Of a stretch of DNA of 64,000 nucleotides, positions 25,255 through 34,289 are shown piece by piece. Origin of the DNA: Kangiella sp. HZ709 (GTDB lineage: Bacteria; Pseudomonadota; Gammaproteobacteria; Enterobacterales; Kangiellaceae); assembly GCF_009674675.1 (NCBI RefSeq), contig NZ_WKJC01000002.1, forward strand, positions 124,001 to 188,000, written 5' to 3'. The position numbers and the translations under genes are program-made. The first letter of the stretch is position 1; every line of letters begins with the position of its first letter. The notes below the pieces were generated by a model, which saw only the letters and a list, made by a program, of their open reading frames with translations, did not search any database and had not been told where the DNA came from.

Positions 25255-25944
25255 TTGAAAGCGGTCAACAACATTCTATGTACCTTATTTTTAGGCATTT
25301 TTTCTGTATCCATTTTAGCTAAAGAGTCTAGCAGCGAAACCTATATGCCAAGTAAGACTGATAGCGCTAAAGCAATGGAATTATTTCAAACACAAGAGTT
25401 TGATAAATCACTGGATCTCTATCAGAAACTGGCAAAAACCGGCGATAAACATGCCCAATATATGCTATCGGTCATGTACGCTCACGGATATGGCACTGAA
25501 AAAAATGCTGTAGAGTCTTATGCTTGGTCAAAATTATCTAAAGAAACCAACATCACCTCTTTTGTAGAACATCATAAAAACCTATCCGCGGCATACACTC
25601 CTGCTTTAGCTGAAACATCTGAACTTCGCTACAAAGATCTATACAAACAGTACAGTGATTTAGCTGTTGCAAGAAAATATAGAAGCCTATTTAAAAAAGA
25701 AATGCCAACCTGTACTGGCTCTAGAATTAAAGGTAACTGCGGCAACGTCACGGCATCTTGTAATGGTTTTGGCGGCATCCCCTTGAATCCTGCGCAAGAA
25801 AAGCGCTGTCGTGAGTATGCAAAAAAGCTAGACCCTTTATACATAGCGAGAATTAAAAACAATACGGCTAAGATTGAAAAACACATCTTAAGCAACACCA
25901 ATACCAGTGTTACCGTTGAAGAAGTAATAAAAGAAGACAACTAG
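25255..25944 (+). CDS. Secreted Sel1-like repeat protein with Cys motif (paralogue A)
   Basis: About 229 residues. The TTG at 25255 is the likely start: AAGGAG lies six to seven bases upstream and the product then begins with a normal signal peptide (residues 1 to about 24, ending SILAKE); an ATG 24 bases further up lacks such a site. The mature N-terminal half is a Sel1/TPR-like solenoid (KAMELFQTQEFDKSLDLYQ, GDKHAQYMLSVMYAHGYG, ESYAWSKLS). A distinctive motif CTGSRIKGNCGN follows with two cysteines, and two more cysteines (ASCNGF, KRCREY) lie downstream, possibly two disulfides in the periplasm. It is paralogous to the gene at 26117. Function unknown. Confidence 0.8.
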   Translation: MKAVNNILCTLFLGIFSVSILAKESSSETYMPSKTDSAKAMELFQTQEFDKSLDLYQKLAKTGDKHAQYMLSVMYAHGYGTEKNAVESYAWSKLSKETNITSFVEHHKNLSAAYTPALAETSELRYKDLYKQYSDLAVARKYRSLFKKEMPTCTGSRIKGNCGNVTASCNGFGGIPLNPAQEKRCREYAKKLDPLYIARIKNNTAKIEKHILSNTNTSVTVEEVIKEDN

Positions 25945-25963
25945 AAGTTATTTTTTTAAACAT

Positions 25964-25994
25964 AAGTCCTAGTGTTTCACGCTAGGACTTTTTT
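25964..25994 (+). terminator. Rho-independent terminator after Sel1-like paralogue A
   Basis: AAGTCCTAG (25964-25972) pairs with CTAGGACTT (25982-25990), followed by TTTT, 20 bases after the stop codon. Confidence 0.88.
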
Positions 25995-26116
25995 GTATCA
26001 CAACAAAAAGTATGCTTAAGAAGTCTAATGCCCATTTCTATACAGCTCCTGCCTTGAATTCATTGTCACTAAATCCCTATGGTTGTAGTCGTATAGAATA
26101 ATGGAGGATGAGAATA

Positions 26117-26839
26117 ATGATGAAATATTTACTTTATGGATTTACTCTAATAACCTTATTAATTAGTTCGGCAACACTCCAATCTAATGAAGAAGTTATT
26201 GTAGATAGGCTGCCTACCAAGTCAGATTCAAAAAAAGCCATGAGTTTGTTTCAAGATAAGCAATACCTTGAATCAAGGGCTTTATACGATAGGCTCGCTA
26301 AAACTGGGGATAAACATGCTCAATATATGTTGTCTGTATTCGCTTTTAATGGATTATCTGAACAGAATGACCCACAAAAAGCCTACGCATGGGCAAAGCT
26401 TTCTCAAACTACTGGCGCAAAAACTTTAGTTGAGAACTTTTCTTACATTAAATCTCAATTAAGTTCAGCGGAAATTGATGAAGCCGAAAAGCTATATAGC
26501 GAGCTCCAAGCCAATTTCAACGACCTTGCAATAGCTAAGCGATATCAAGAACTATTTTCTAATAAAGTACTCCACTGTACCGGCTCAAGAATTAAAGGGA
26601 ACTGTGGCAATATAAAAGTAAACTGCGGTGGAATTCGCACAGAAGAGGGATTGTATATCCCTTTAAGCTTCGAACAAGAGAAACGCTGTAAAGAGTACGA
26701 GTTTAATATGAATATAGCGAAGATTTTAAAAAACAAAGAGAACGCCATTGCTATCAAACAATATATCACTGAACAATACTCTACCAATGTATTGGTTGAA
26801 GAAGTGGAGTCTGGCAAGGCCAATGATTTTAGGAAGTAA
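26117..26839 (+). CDS. Secreted Sel1-like repeat protein with Cys motif (paralogue B)
   Basis: About 240 residues from the ATG at 26117 (a second ATG follows at once at 26120); GGAGG ends nine bases upstream, whereas the ATG at 26108 abuts it. A signal peptide (KYLLYGFTLITLLISSATLQ) leads into the same Sel1-like arrangement as paralogue A (KAMSLFQDKQYLESRALYD, GDKHAQYMLSVFAFNGL, KAYAWAKLS) and the same CTGSRIKGNCGN motif with two further cysteines (VNCGG, KRCKEY). C-termini also agree (VLVEEVE versus VTVEEVI). The pair therefore arose by duplication but has diverged considerably. No annotated function can be assigned. Confidence 0.8.
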   Translation: MMKYLLYGFTLITLLISSATLQSNEEVIVDRLPTKSDSKKAMSLFQDKQYLESRALYDRLAKTGDKHAQYMLSVFAFNGLSEQNDPQKAYAWAKLSQTTGAKTLVENFSYIKSQLSSAEIDEAEKLYSELQANFNDLAIAKRYQELFSNKVLHCTGSRIKGNCGNIKVNCGGIRTEEGLYIPLSFEQEKRCKEYEFNMNIAKILKNKENAIAIKQYITEQYSTNVLVEEVESGKANDFRK

Positions 26840-26907
26840 TACGCTCCAAATCGCTACCTGTTTATTCTCATTACACGCAAACAAATAACTGATTTGTCGT
26901 ATTTATA

Positions 26908-26926
26908 GAACAGTTTGTTACTATTT
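26908..26926. repeat. 19-bp repeat copy B
   Basis: GAACAGTTTGTTACTATTT, identical to 25102-25120, here 65 bases before the ATG of the two-blade PQQ-like gene. A shared operator is the simplest reading. Confidence 0.55.
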
Positions 26927-26990
26927 AAAATACCTTTACGTGGCCGCAGATGGTACATTAACTCTTTAAATGTACAACTAAAAAAAGAAT

Positions 26991-27326
26991 ATGAATTACG
27001 TTTATATTGGTATGGCTGGACACGTAACTTGCATTGATAAGTCTACAGGCCGTGAAGTTTGGCGGACTAAAATAAAGAAAGGCAGCTCACTAACCAACCT
27101 AATTAAAGAAGGCAACCAAATCATTGCCTATTCCGGCGGTCATCTATTCGCATTAAACGCCCTCACTGGCGATATCCAATGGGAAAACGAACTCAAAGGC
27201 CTTGGTTACAGCTACTGTATTATTGCAGGTTCAGACCAAACCTCCGGAGCATCCGCTAGCGCTGCCACAGCACAGCAGACTGCGACAGCAGCAAGCGTAG
27301 TTGCAACTACTACTGCTGCAACCTAA
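26991..27326 (+). CDS. Mini PQQ-like beta-propeller protein with low-complexity tail
   Basis: A 111-residue protein made of two PQQ/quinoprotein-type propeller blades, GHVTCIDKSTGREVWRTKI and GHLFALNALTGDIQWENEL, each with the family's A/IDxxTGxxxW signature. This is far too short for a seven- or eight-bladed propeller on its own. The last ~30 residues are Ala/Thr/Ser/Gln-rich and probably disordered. No signal peptide is visible, so it is likely cytoplasmic or oligomeric. Similar short proteins occur in other marine gammaproteobacteria as I recall; function unknown. The ATG at 26991 has only an A-rich leader. Confidence 0.7.
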   Translation: MNYVYIGMAGHVTCIDKSTGREVWRTKIKKGSSLTNLIKEGNQIIAYSGGHLFALNALTGDIQWENELKGLGYSYCIIAGSDQTSGASASAATAQQTATAASVVATTTAAT

Positions 27327-27397
27327 CTTTGAATACACATTTAATCGAATCCAATTTATAATCCTTCTGTTAAAAACACTACTAAGGAAGATTCTCT

Positions 27398-28021
27398 TTG
27401 AGTTCCATCGATTACTCAAAATACTCAGTGTATGAACTTTTAGATGCTAAAAACAATATAGACCCCGAAGCTTACCCTGAGAATTACAATGTATTGCTAA
27501 AAGAGTTAGATTCGAGAAAGGGTGAAATTCAACAGCTACAAGCTGAAACTCAAGCCACCGAGTTTAAAATTGCCGAAAAAAGAGTAAAACTCATCGGATA
27601 TCTTCAAATTATTGCTTCTATTGTACTCGTAGGGTATATCTTTACCGGTTATTTAAGTGGAGCCGTTTCAATAATCATTGCTTTTTTCTTTATCACCTTA
27701 AACGCCTGCGCAGGCTATTTTGCCATAAAGGAAAAGGTTAGCATGTACTGGTTAACTGTTGTTAATCAAACTCTCCAATTAGTGAGCTTTGCTATTGGTA
27801 AAATGTACATGGGTTACTCAGGAATTGGCGGGGTTTATCTAACGCTATCATGGGGAAAGGATTTTTATTTTGGAATTAATGCAAATATCAATCCCGGTTT
27901 CTACTTTCAGAAATTTACTGAAAACCTACCTATTACTGAAATATCCATAGATATTTTAGCCATTATTTATATTGTAGCAGTGCTTACCGTATATGGAAAA
28001 AGCGATGCGAAGGTGAAATAA
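27398..28021 (+). CDS. Hypothetical membrane protein with N-terminal cytoplasmic helix
   Basis: A 207-residue protein starting with TTG at 27398, chosen because AAGGAAG lies about eight bases upstream. Residues 1-60 are hydrophilic and helical, beginning with the pattern YSVYELLDAKNNIDPEAYPE that precedes membrane segments in several unrelated hypothetical proteins. Four hydrophobic segments follow (about 66-86, 88-107, 114-133, 183-201). No catalytic motif is recognisable. It is the last gene of the accessory block and converges on ffh. Confidence 0.7.
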   Translation: MSSIDYSKYSVYELLDAKNNIDPEAYPENYNVLLKELDSRKGEIQQLQAETQATEFKIAEKRVKLIGYLQIIASIVLVGYIFTGYLSGAVSIIIAFFFITLNACAGYFAIKEKVSMYWLTVVNQTLQLVSFAIGKMYMGYSGIGGVYLTLSWGKDFYFGINANINPGFYFQKFTENLPITEISIDILAIIYIVAVLTVYGKSDAKVK

Positions 28022-28111
28022 AGCGGATTTTTAGGTCCTCGTTATAGAAATAACGTTTCTCAAGAGCAAGGCAAATCAATTAATTTTACAAAACTCTTGA
28101 AATTTTAGATT

Positions 28112-29524
28112 CTAACGACGACCAAAAGGTGGCATTCCGCCCGGACCTCCAGGGCCTCCCATTCCACCCATGCCTGGCGGCAATTTTCCTTGCATGCCAC
28201 GCATCATTTTCATCATGCCGCCTTTACCCTTCATCTTTTTCATCATTTTTTGCATCTGGGTAAATTGCTTTAATAGCTTGTTCACATCTTGGATCTGAGT
28301 TCCCGATCCGTTGGCGATACGTTTTTTGCGTGATCCTTTAATTAGCTCAGGTCGAGTTCGCTCTTTGGGGGTCATTGAATTAATAATCGCCATCATTTGA
28401 CCGGTAGACTTATCATTCATGACTTTCTGCTTAGCGGCTTCTGGAATTTGCCCCATGCCTGGCAGTTTGTCCATAAGACCAGCCATACCGCCCATATTTT
28501 GCATTTGTACTAACTGCTCTCTAAAGTCTTCAAGATCAAAGCCTTTGCCTTTCATAATTTTCTTGGCAACTTTCTCGGCTTTTTTCTTATCAACTTTACG
28601 CTCAACTTCTTCAATCAAACTGAGCACATCACCCATACCCAAGATTCGAGAAGCAACACGCTCTGGGTGGAATGGCTCTAATTGATCGAGCTTTTCACCC
28701 ATACCAATAAACTTAATGGGTTTACCGGTAATTTGACGAATCGATAATGCCGCACCACCACGAGCGTCACCATCAGCTTTAGTTAGAATCACACCCGTCA
28801 ATGGCAAGGCATCATTAAATGCTTTGGCTGTATTGGCTGCATCTTGACCAGTCATTGAGTCGACAACAAACAGTGTCTCGGTCGGGTCAATAGCAGAGTG
28901 CAGCGCTTTGATTTCATCCATCATTTCTTCATCAACCGCTAAACGGCCTGCGGTATCAATTATGACGACATCAATAAAGCTTTTCCGAGCTTCTTCGATA
29001 GCATTTTTCGCAATGTCAACTGGCTTTTGCTCGGTCGAACTTGGGAAAAAAGTCGCCCCTACTTCGCCAGCCACCGTTTCCAACTGCTTGATCGCTGCAG
29101 GGCGATAAACGTCTGCAGAAGCTACCATCACTGACTTCTTTTCGCGATTAATTAAAAGGTGAGAAAGCTTACCAGCAGAGGTTGTTTTACCAGCACCTTG
29201 CAAACCCGCCATTAAGATCACAACAGGTGGTTTAGCTGCGAGGTTAAGAGAATCGTTCTCTTCACCCATAGCTTTAACCATTTCATCATTAACGATCTTG
29301 ATGAATTCCTGACCAGGATCGAGCGCTTTACCTACTACAGTACCTACCGCCCTTTCTTTCACTGACGATACAAAGTCCTTTACTACTGGCAGGGCAACAT
29401 CCGCTTCTAGCAAAGCCATGCGCACTTCACGTAACGTATCTTTGATATTGTCTTCGGTAATTTTAGCTTTGCCTTGAATGGCCTTGAGCGCGCCCGATAA
29501 GCGGTCACTTAAACTTTCAAACAT
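28112..29524 (-). CDS. ffh: Signal recognition particle protein Ffh (SRP54)
   Basis: GTPase that binds signal sequences and 4.5S RNA and targets ribosomes to FtsY and SecYEG. The 470 residues (E. coli 453) comprise the N domain, the G domain with P-loop GLQGAGKTTS, DTAGRLAVDEEM and TKADGDARGG, and the methionine-rich M domain ending in an unusually Gly/Met/Pro-rich tail (MGGMGGPGGPGGMPPFGRR). ATG at 29524 with GAGGAAG upstream. It is divergent from ypjD, as in E. coli. Confidence 0.98.
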   Translation of the reverse strand: MFESLSDRLSGALKAIQGKAKITEDNIKDTLREVRMALLEADVALPVVKDFVSSVKERAVGTVVGKALDPGQEFIKIVNDEMVKAMGEENDSLNLAAKPPVVILMAGLQGAGKTTSAGKLSHLLINREKKSVMVASADVYRPAAIKQLETVAGEVGATFFPSSTEQKPVDIAKNAIEEARKSFIDVVIIDTAGRLAVDEEMMDEIKALHSAIDPTETLFVVDSMTGQDAANTAKAFNDALPLTGVILTKADGDARGGAALSIRQITGKPIKFIGMGEKLDQLEPFHPERVASRILGMGDVLSLIEEVERKVDKKKAEKVAKKIMKGKGFDLEDFREQLVQMQNMGGMAGLMDKLPGMGQIPEAAKQKVMNDKSTGQMMAIINSMTPKERTRPELIKGSRKKRIANGSGTQIQDVNKLLKQFTQMQKMMKKMKGKGGMMKMMRGMQGKLPPGMGGMGGPGGPGGMPPFGRR

Positions 29525-29712
29525 GCAACTTCCTCATACCCAACCATAACTACCATGCTACTTTTCTTATTTGGTACTAATTGGAGAACTAATATAAATT
29601 TTCAATTGATTGCATTATAGCGGATCAATAGTAAATTTGTGATACTATTTGCCTTAATCGAATAACTAATGACACTCCTAAAAATCATTACAGAATAGAT
29701 ATCATTAATACC

Positions 29713-30510
29713 ATGTCATTATATATCACTATTATCACCGCATTAGCTTACCTCGGACTCGCTGCTTTTTTTGCTATGCGCTTAAAACATCCAGAAGGGA
29801 TACTGCCATCTTGGAGCCATTTTTTGCCCTTTGTACCCATGGGGATCCATCTTTACTCATTGTACTTAGCGATTGAAACTGGTGCAGGTCAAAATTTATC
29901 CTTATTTAATTTATTATCCTTAACTGCCTTTATCTTGGTTTTAATCGTCGCCTTATATCGATTCCGAAAACCTGCGCCACATTTAATGCTGTATACCGCG
30001 ATTTTCGCAGCTGTATGCCTTTTAACTAAACTATTACCACATCCAGCAAGGATTTCAGTATTATCTGGAGATTGGATAGGTATTACTCACATATGGCTTG
30101 CCATAGTAAGTTTTAGCTTATTATTATTGGCTGCATTGCAAAGCAGTTTAGTATTAATGCTTAATAAAAAACTTAAAACTCAACCCGCTAAAATCCACCC
30201 ATTAATGCCACCATTGATGCAGATGGAGCGTTTTAATTTTGATCTAGTATTGATCGGTGCTATCTGTTTAACCGCGGCACTAGCCTTAGGTTTTTTCTTA
30301 CCCCCGGAAGTTATCCAGCAACAAGCTCTGCATAAAATCATTTTAACGGTAATAGCCTGGTTCAGTTTCTGTACATTTATCTTGCTGTATAAAGGCACAA
30401 AGATAAGCGGCATCCAATTTGCTCGCTTTACATTAATTGCTTTTACCTTATTAGCATTAGGCTTTATCGGAAGCAAGCTGGTAATAGAACTCATACTACA
30501 AAGAGGTTAA
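29713..30510 (+). CDS. ypjD: YpjD/CcsA-like inner-membrane protein (cytochrome c assembly family)
   Basis: A 265-residue protein with about eight transmembrane helices of the CcsA/HemX family. The WSHFLPFVPMGIHLYSL start, HIWLAIVSFSLLLLAALQS in the middle and HKIILTVIAWFSF near the end place the His residues typical of the family. Enteric YpjD (CorE) lies next to corB and opposite ffh, exactly as here, and has been tied genetically to divalent-metal/cobalt resistance rather than to cytochrome c maturation. The corB gene follows after three bases. The upstream region shared with ffh is 188 bases. Confidence 0.88.
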   Translation: MSLYITIITALAYLGLAAFFAMRLKHPEGILPSWSHFLPFVPMGIHLYSLYLAIETGAGQNLSLFNLLSLTAFILVLIVALYRFRKPAPHLMLYTAIFAAVCLLTKLLPHPARISVLSGDWIGITHIWLAIVSFSLLLLAALQSSLVLMLNKKLKTQPAKIHPLMPPLMQMERFNFDLVLIGAICLTAALALGFFLPPEVIQQQALHKIILTVIAWFSFCTFILLYKGTKISGIQFARFTLIAFTLLALGFIGSKLVIELILQRG

Positions 30511-30513
30511 TCG

Positions 30514-31782
30514 TTGGAATCTCTGTCGACCGGCACGCTTTTTATTTTTCTTGGAATTTTACTACTACTTTCTGCGTTTTTCTCAAGCTCAGAAACTGGC
30601 ATGATGTCCTTGAATCGATACCGCCTTCGCCATCGAGCTAAGCAAGGTGATAATAAAGCCCGCAAAGTTACTGATATGCTTAAACGTCCGGATAAATTGC
30701 TCGGCCTGATATTATTAGGAAACAATATTGTTAATATCCTAGCGTCGGCCATTGCCACAGTTATTGCCATTCGCTTCTGGGGTGAAGGCGGTATCTTTGC
30801 AGCAACTTTAATGCTTACTTTTGTGGTGTTAATTTTCGCAGAAGTTACTCCCAAAACACTAGCGGCTTTATTTCCTGAAAAGATTGCCTTTTTTGCTGCT
30901 CCTACCCTTGGGGTTTTAGCAAGTATTTTTTATCCTGCAGTAAAGCTGATTAACTTTATTTCCAATGGTATCTTAAGATTGTTTGGGGTAAAAACAGAAG
31001 AAGAAAATGGCGACCAACTGAGCCAAGAAGAACTACGAAGTGTGGTTAATGAAGCCGGCGCCTTAATACCTAGTCGCCATCAAAATATGTTGTTAAGCAT
31101 TCTAGATTTAGAAGATGTTACAGTTGACGACATTATGGTTCCGCGTAATGAAATTGCAGGAATTGATTTGGATGATAATATCGATTTTATTTTTGAGCAG
31201 ATCCGAAATTCAATCCATACTCGTCTGCTTGTATTTAGGGAAGATATTGATAAGGTTCAAGGTTTTTTGCATGCGCGTAATTTTGGTCGAGTTTTAGAAA
31301 CAGAAAACCCAAAACCTGAAGACTTACTCAATCATCTCGATCCAATTTACTATGTGCCAGAAGGTACGCCACTGCATACTCAATTAATGAAATTCCAACG
31401 CAAGCGGGATCGAATTGGCTTGGTGGTAGATGAGTATGGCGATATTGAAGGCCTTGTCACTCTAGATGATATTTTAGAAGAAATTGTCGGTGACTTTACC
31501 ACTGAGATGTCCTCGATCAATAAAGAAGTACAAAATCAAAGTGATGGTTCAATATTAGTCGATGGCACCATTACCATTCGTGATCTCAATCGTAACACTC
31601 ATTGGGCCTTACCAACCGAAGGCCCAAAAACCTTAAATGGCTTAATTACCGAACACCTCGAAGCGATACCACAATCAGGGACCTGTGTGCGACTGCATGG
31701 TTACCCCATGGAAGTATTGCAAGTAAAAGGCAACTTAATTAAAAGCGTTCGCGTTATTCCAAACTTATACAAAGCACAATAA
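30514..31782 (+). CDS. corB: CNNM/CorC-type membrane protein CorB (HlyC/CorC family)
   Basis: A 422-residue protein with an N-terminal DUF21/CNNM transmembrane domain (residues 1-170; SAFFSSSETGMMSLNRYRLR), a pair of CBS domains (about 195-320; DIMVPRNEI, GDIEGLVTLDDILEEIVGD) and a C-terminal CorC/HlyC PCMH-like domain. Such proteins transport or regulate Mg2+/Co2+ efflux. The TTG start at 30514 is supported by AGAGG eight bases upstream and by the family's N-terminus. The ypjD-corB pair is conserved in gammaproteobacteria, and the RND gene follows after two bases, suggesting a three-gene operon. Confidence 0.92.
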   Translation: MESLSTGTLFIFLGILLLLSAFFSSSETGMMSLNRYRLRHRAKQGDNKARKVTDMLKRPDKLLGLILLGNNIVNILASAIATVIAIRFWGEGGIFAATLMLTFVVLIFAEVTPKTLAALFPEKIAFFAAPTLGVLASIFYPAVKLINFISNGILRLFGVKTEEENGDQLSQEELRSVVNEAGALIPSRHQNMLLSILDLEDVTVDDIMVPRNEIAGIDLDDNIDFIFEQIRNSIHTRLLVFREDIDKVQGFLHARNFGRVLETENPKPEDLLNHLDPIYYVPEGTPLHTQLMKFQRKRDRIGLVVDEYGDIEGLVTLDDILEEIVGDFTTEMSSINKEVQNQSDGSILVDGTITIRDLNRNTHWALPTEGPKTLNGLITEHLEAIPQSGTCVRLHGYPMEVLQVKGNLIKSVRVIPNLYKAQ

Positions 31783-31784
31783 TT

Positions 31785-34289
31785 ATGAGTAAATCAGACA
31801 ATCACTTTTTCTTCAGGCTATATAAAAAGCTAATTATAGATAAGCCACTTATCTCTATAATCACAGTGATATTAATCACAGTGTTAGCCGCCACACAACT
31901 TCCAAAATTCAGATTAGATGCTTCGGGCGAATCTCTAGTATTAGAAAGTGATACTTCTCTTGCTTACTACCGAGAGGTCACTAAAAAATATGGCTCTGAT
32001 GACTTTTTGGTTATTACTTGGCAGCCTAATGCAGGGTTAATGGATGCCACTGCGCTGACTAAGTTAACGGACTTAGTGAGTCGCCTCGAAAAGGTGCAAA
32101 CAGTCGCTAATGTAAACAGTATTTTGAATGTGCCGTTACTTGACGGATTAACCATTGATGTTGAAGCATTAGGCAATATTCCAACACTTCGCAGCGAAGG
32201 CGTAAATAAAGAAAAAGCACTGAAAGAATTTACTTCAAGCCCAATATATAGAGACTTATTGGTAGGTCGAGATGGCGATACAAGCGCTATTCAAATCAAC
32301 TTCGTTCGTGACGAGAAGTTCTTTTCATTACAAGAAGGTCGCGATGCCATTCGCAAACAACAACGAACTCAAAAGTTAACGCCAGAGCAACAGTTAAAAC
32401 TTGAGAAGTTTGAACAAGAATTTGATGACTATAGTCGGATCACCTCCGAAAGAACTAGTACTATCATTTCTGAAGTTAGAGACATCATGCAAGACTACCG
32501 AGACGTTGCCACTTTACATTTAGGCGGCGTATCTATGATCACTAATGATATGCTGGACTTTATTCAGCATGATATAACAGTTTTCGGCATAGGAATTGTT
32601 TTATTCATTATGCTAGCCTTATTTATTTTCTTCGGAAAATTACGATGGGTCATCTTGCCATTATTTTCCTGTCTAACCACTGTTATTATTTTAGCCGGAT
32701 TATTAAGCTTCCTTGATTGGCGGATAACCGTTATATCCTCAAATTTCCCATCAATATTGCTCATAGTAGTTCTGGCCCTGTCTGTTCATTTAGTGGTGTT
32801 TTACCGCGACTATATTGCGCAAAATCCTAAGTCTGAACAACAAGAAAGAGTAATCACTACTGTCACTCGAATGTTCTGGCCTTGTTTCTATACCGCTTTA
32901 ACCACTATTGTTGCTTTTATTTCTTTGCTGATTAGTGGCATTCGCCCGGTGATTGATTTCGGCTGGATTATGACCATGGGGATTGTATTAGGCTTTAGTT
33001 TGACTTTTGTCATCTTCCCAAGTTTTATTCAACTCATGAAGGCAGATTCGCACGAATCAGGCACCAGCATTACTTACAAAATTACTAACTGGATTTATAA
33101 CTTCAGTGTTAATTTTAAAACGCTGATATTTAGTACCACCGTTATTTTAATAGCTGTTAGTGGCTACGGTATTTCTCAGTTAAAAGTTGAAAATAGCTTC
33201 ATCGATTATTTCAAGCCAGAAACCGAAATCTATCAGGGTATGAAGGTGATTGACCAAAAACTAGGTGGCACTACCCCGCTAGATATAGTCATTAATGGCG
33301 AGCTTTCTTCCGATGAGAATGACTTTGATGATGAATGGGGTGATGAGTCAGATGAAGAATTTGGCGACGAATTTGAAGACGAGTTTGGCTCGGGATACGA
33401 TCCAGGTTATTGGTTCACAGCTAACAAACTAAAACAGTTAGAGTCTATTCATGACTTTATTGATAGCCTTGAAGTCACTGGCAAAGTGCAATCATTAGCA
33501 ACTACCGCCAAGGTTCTAAAGAATATGAATCAAGGCGAAATGCCTGATCAAGTGACTTTAAGCTTGGCGCATCAGAAATTACCTGATGATGTGAAAGGTG
33601 TTTTGCTCAAGCCTTATTTATCGGATGATGGCAACCAAACTCGAATTAATATCCGGGTTGAAGAGACCAATCAAAACCTTAAACGCGCTGAATTAATAGC
33701 AACTATTCGCGAGCACTTAATTAAAGATGCCGATTTAAAGCCTGAGAATGTTCAGATCACGGGTATGTTAGTGCTTTACAATAATATGCTCGAGAGTCTG
33801 TTCCAATCGCAAATTCTAACAATTGGTGCAGTTTACATAGCTATTTTATTGATGTTTTTAGTGTTATTCCGCTCTATAACCATTGCGATTATCGCGACCA
33901 TTCCAAACGCTCTTTCTGCAGCTATGGTATTAGGCATTATGGGGCTAACCGGGATTCCTATGGATATGATGACCATTACGATCGCTGCCATTGTGATTGG
34001 CATTGCGGTCGATAACTCAATTCACTATGTGCATCGTTTTAAAGCTGAGTTTTCAAATGATAATAACTACCTAGCGACCATGAAGCGATGTCATGCCAGT
34101 ATTGGTAAAGCCATCTATTACACTGGCGTTACCGTGATCGCTGGCTTTGCGATTCTCGCTTTATCCGATTTTATTCCGTCGATTTACTTTGGGTTATTAA
34201 CTGGCTTAGCTATGGCAGTAGCTTTATTTCTAAATTTAACCCTACTGCCACTAATGCTAGTTACTGTTAAACCATTAAAATCAACGTAA
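31785..34289 (+). CDS. RND-superfamily transporter, MMPL/HAE3 type
   Basis: An 834-residue inner-membrane transporter with two sets of six membrane helices, each preceded by a large periplasmic domain. TM helices after residue ~260 (FGIGIVLFIMLALFIFFGK) and near the end (IAIIATIPNALSAAMVLGI, GIAVDNSIHYVHRF) carry the family signature GIAVDNSIH. Such proteins export lipids, hopanoids or other hydrophobic molecules. The second periplasmic domain contains a very acidic insert at about residues 509-540 (33312-33400). No membrane-fusion partner is adjacent. It starts two bases after corB, and its 3' end overlaps convergent uspA by nine bases. Confidence 0.88.
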   Translation: MSKSDNHFFFRLYKKLIIDKPLISIITVILITVLAATQLPKFRLDASGESLVLESDTSLAYYREVTKKYGSDDFLVITWQPNAGLMDATALTKLTDLVSRLEKVQTVANVNSILNVPLLDGLTIDVEALGNIPTLRSEGVNKEKALKEFTSSPIYRDLLVGRDGDTSAIQINFVRDEKFFSLQEGRDAIRKQQRTQKLTPEQQLKLEKFEQEFDDYSRITSERTSTIISEVRDIMQDYRDVATLHLGGVSMITNDMLDFIQHDITVFGIGIVLFIMLALFIFFGKLRWVILPLFSCLTTVIILAGLLSFLDWRITVISSNFPSILLIVVLALSVHLVVFYRDYIAQNPKSEQQERVITTVTRMFWPCFYTALTTIVAFISLLISGIRPVIDFGWIMTMGIVLGFSLTFVIFPSFIQLMKADSHESGTSITYKITNWIYNFSVNFKTLIFSTTVILIAVSGYGISQLKVENSFIDYFKPETEIYQGMKVIDQKLGGTTPLDIVINGELSSDENDFDDEWGDESDEEFGDEFEDEFGSGYDPGYWFTANKLKQLESIHDFIDSLEVTGKVQSLATTAKVLKNMNQGEMPDQVTLSLAHQKLPDDVKGVLLKPYLSDDGNQTRINIRVEETNQNLKRAELIATIREHLIKDADLKPENVQITGMLVLYNNMLESLFQSQILTIGAVYIAILLMFLVLFRSITIAIIATIPNALSAAMVLGIMGLTGIPMDMMTITIAAIVIGIAVDNSIHYVHRFKAEFSNDNNYLATMKRCHASIGKAIYYTGVTVIAGFAILALSDFIPSIYFGLLTGLAMAVALFLNLTLLPLMLVTVKPLKST

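Noticed and set aside
28046-28100. Weak inverted repeats (AGAAA/TTTCT and TCAAGAG/CTCTTGA) between the accessory block and ffh
   Set aside because: Short arms, a long loop for the second, and no T-tract. They may be part of convergent termination but the support is poor.
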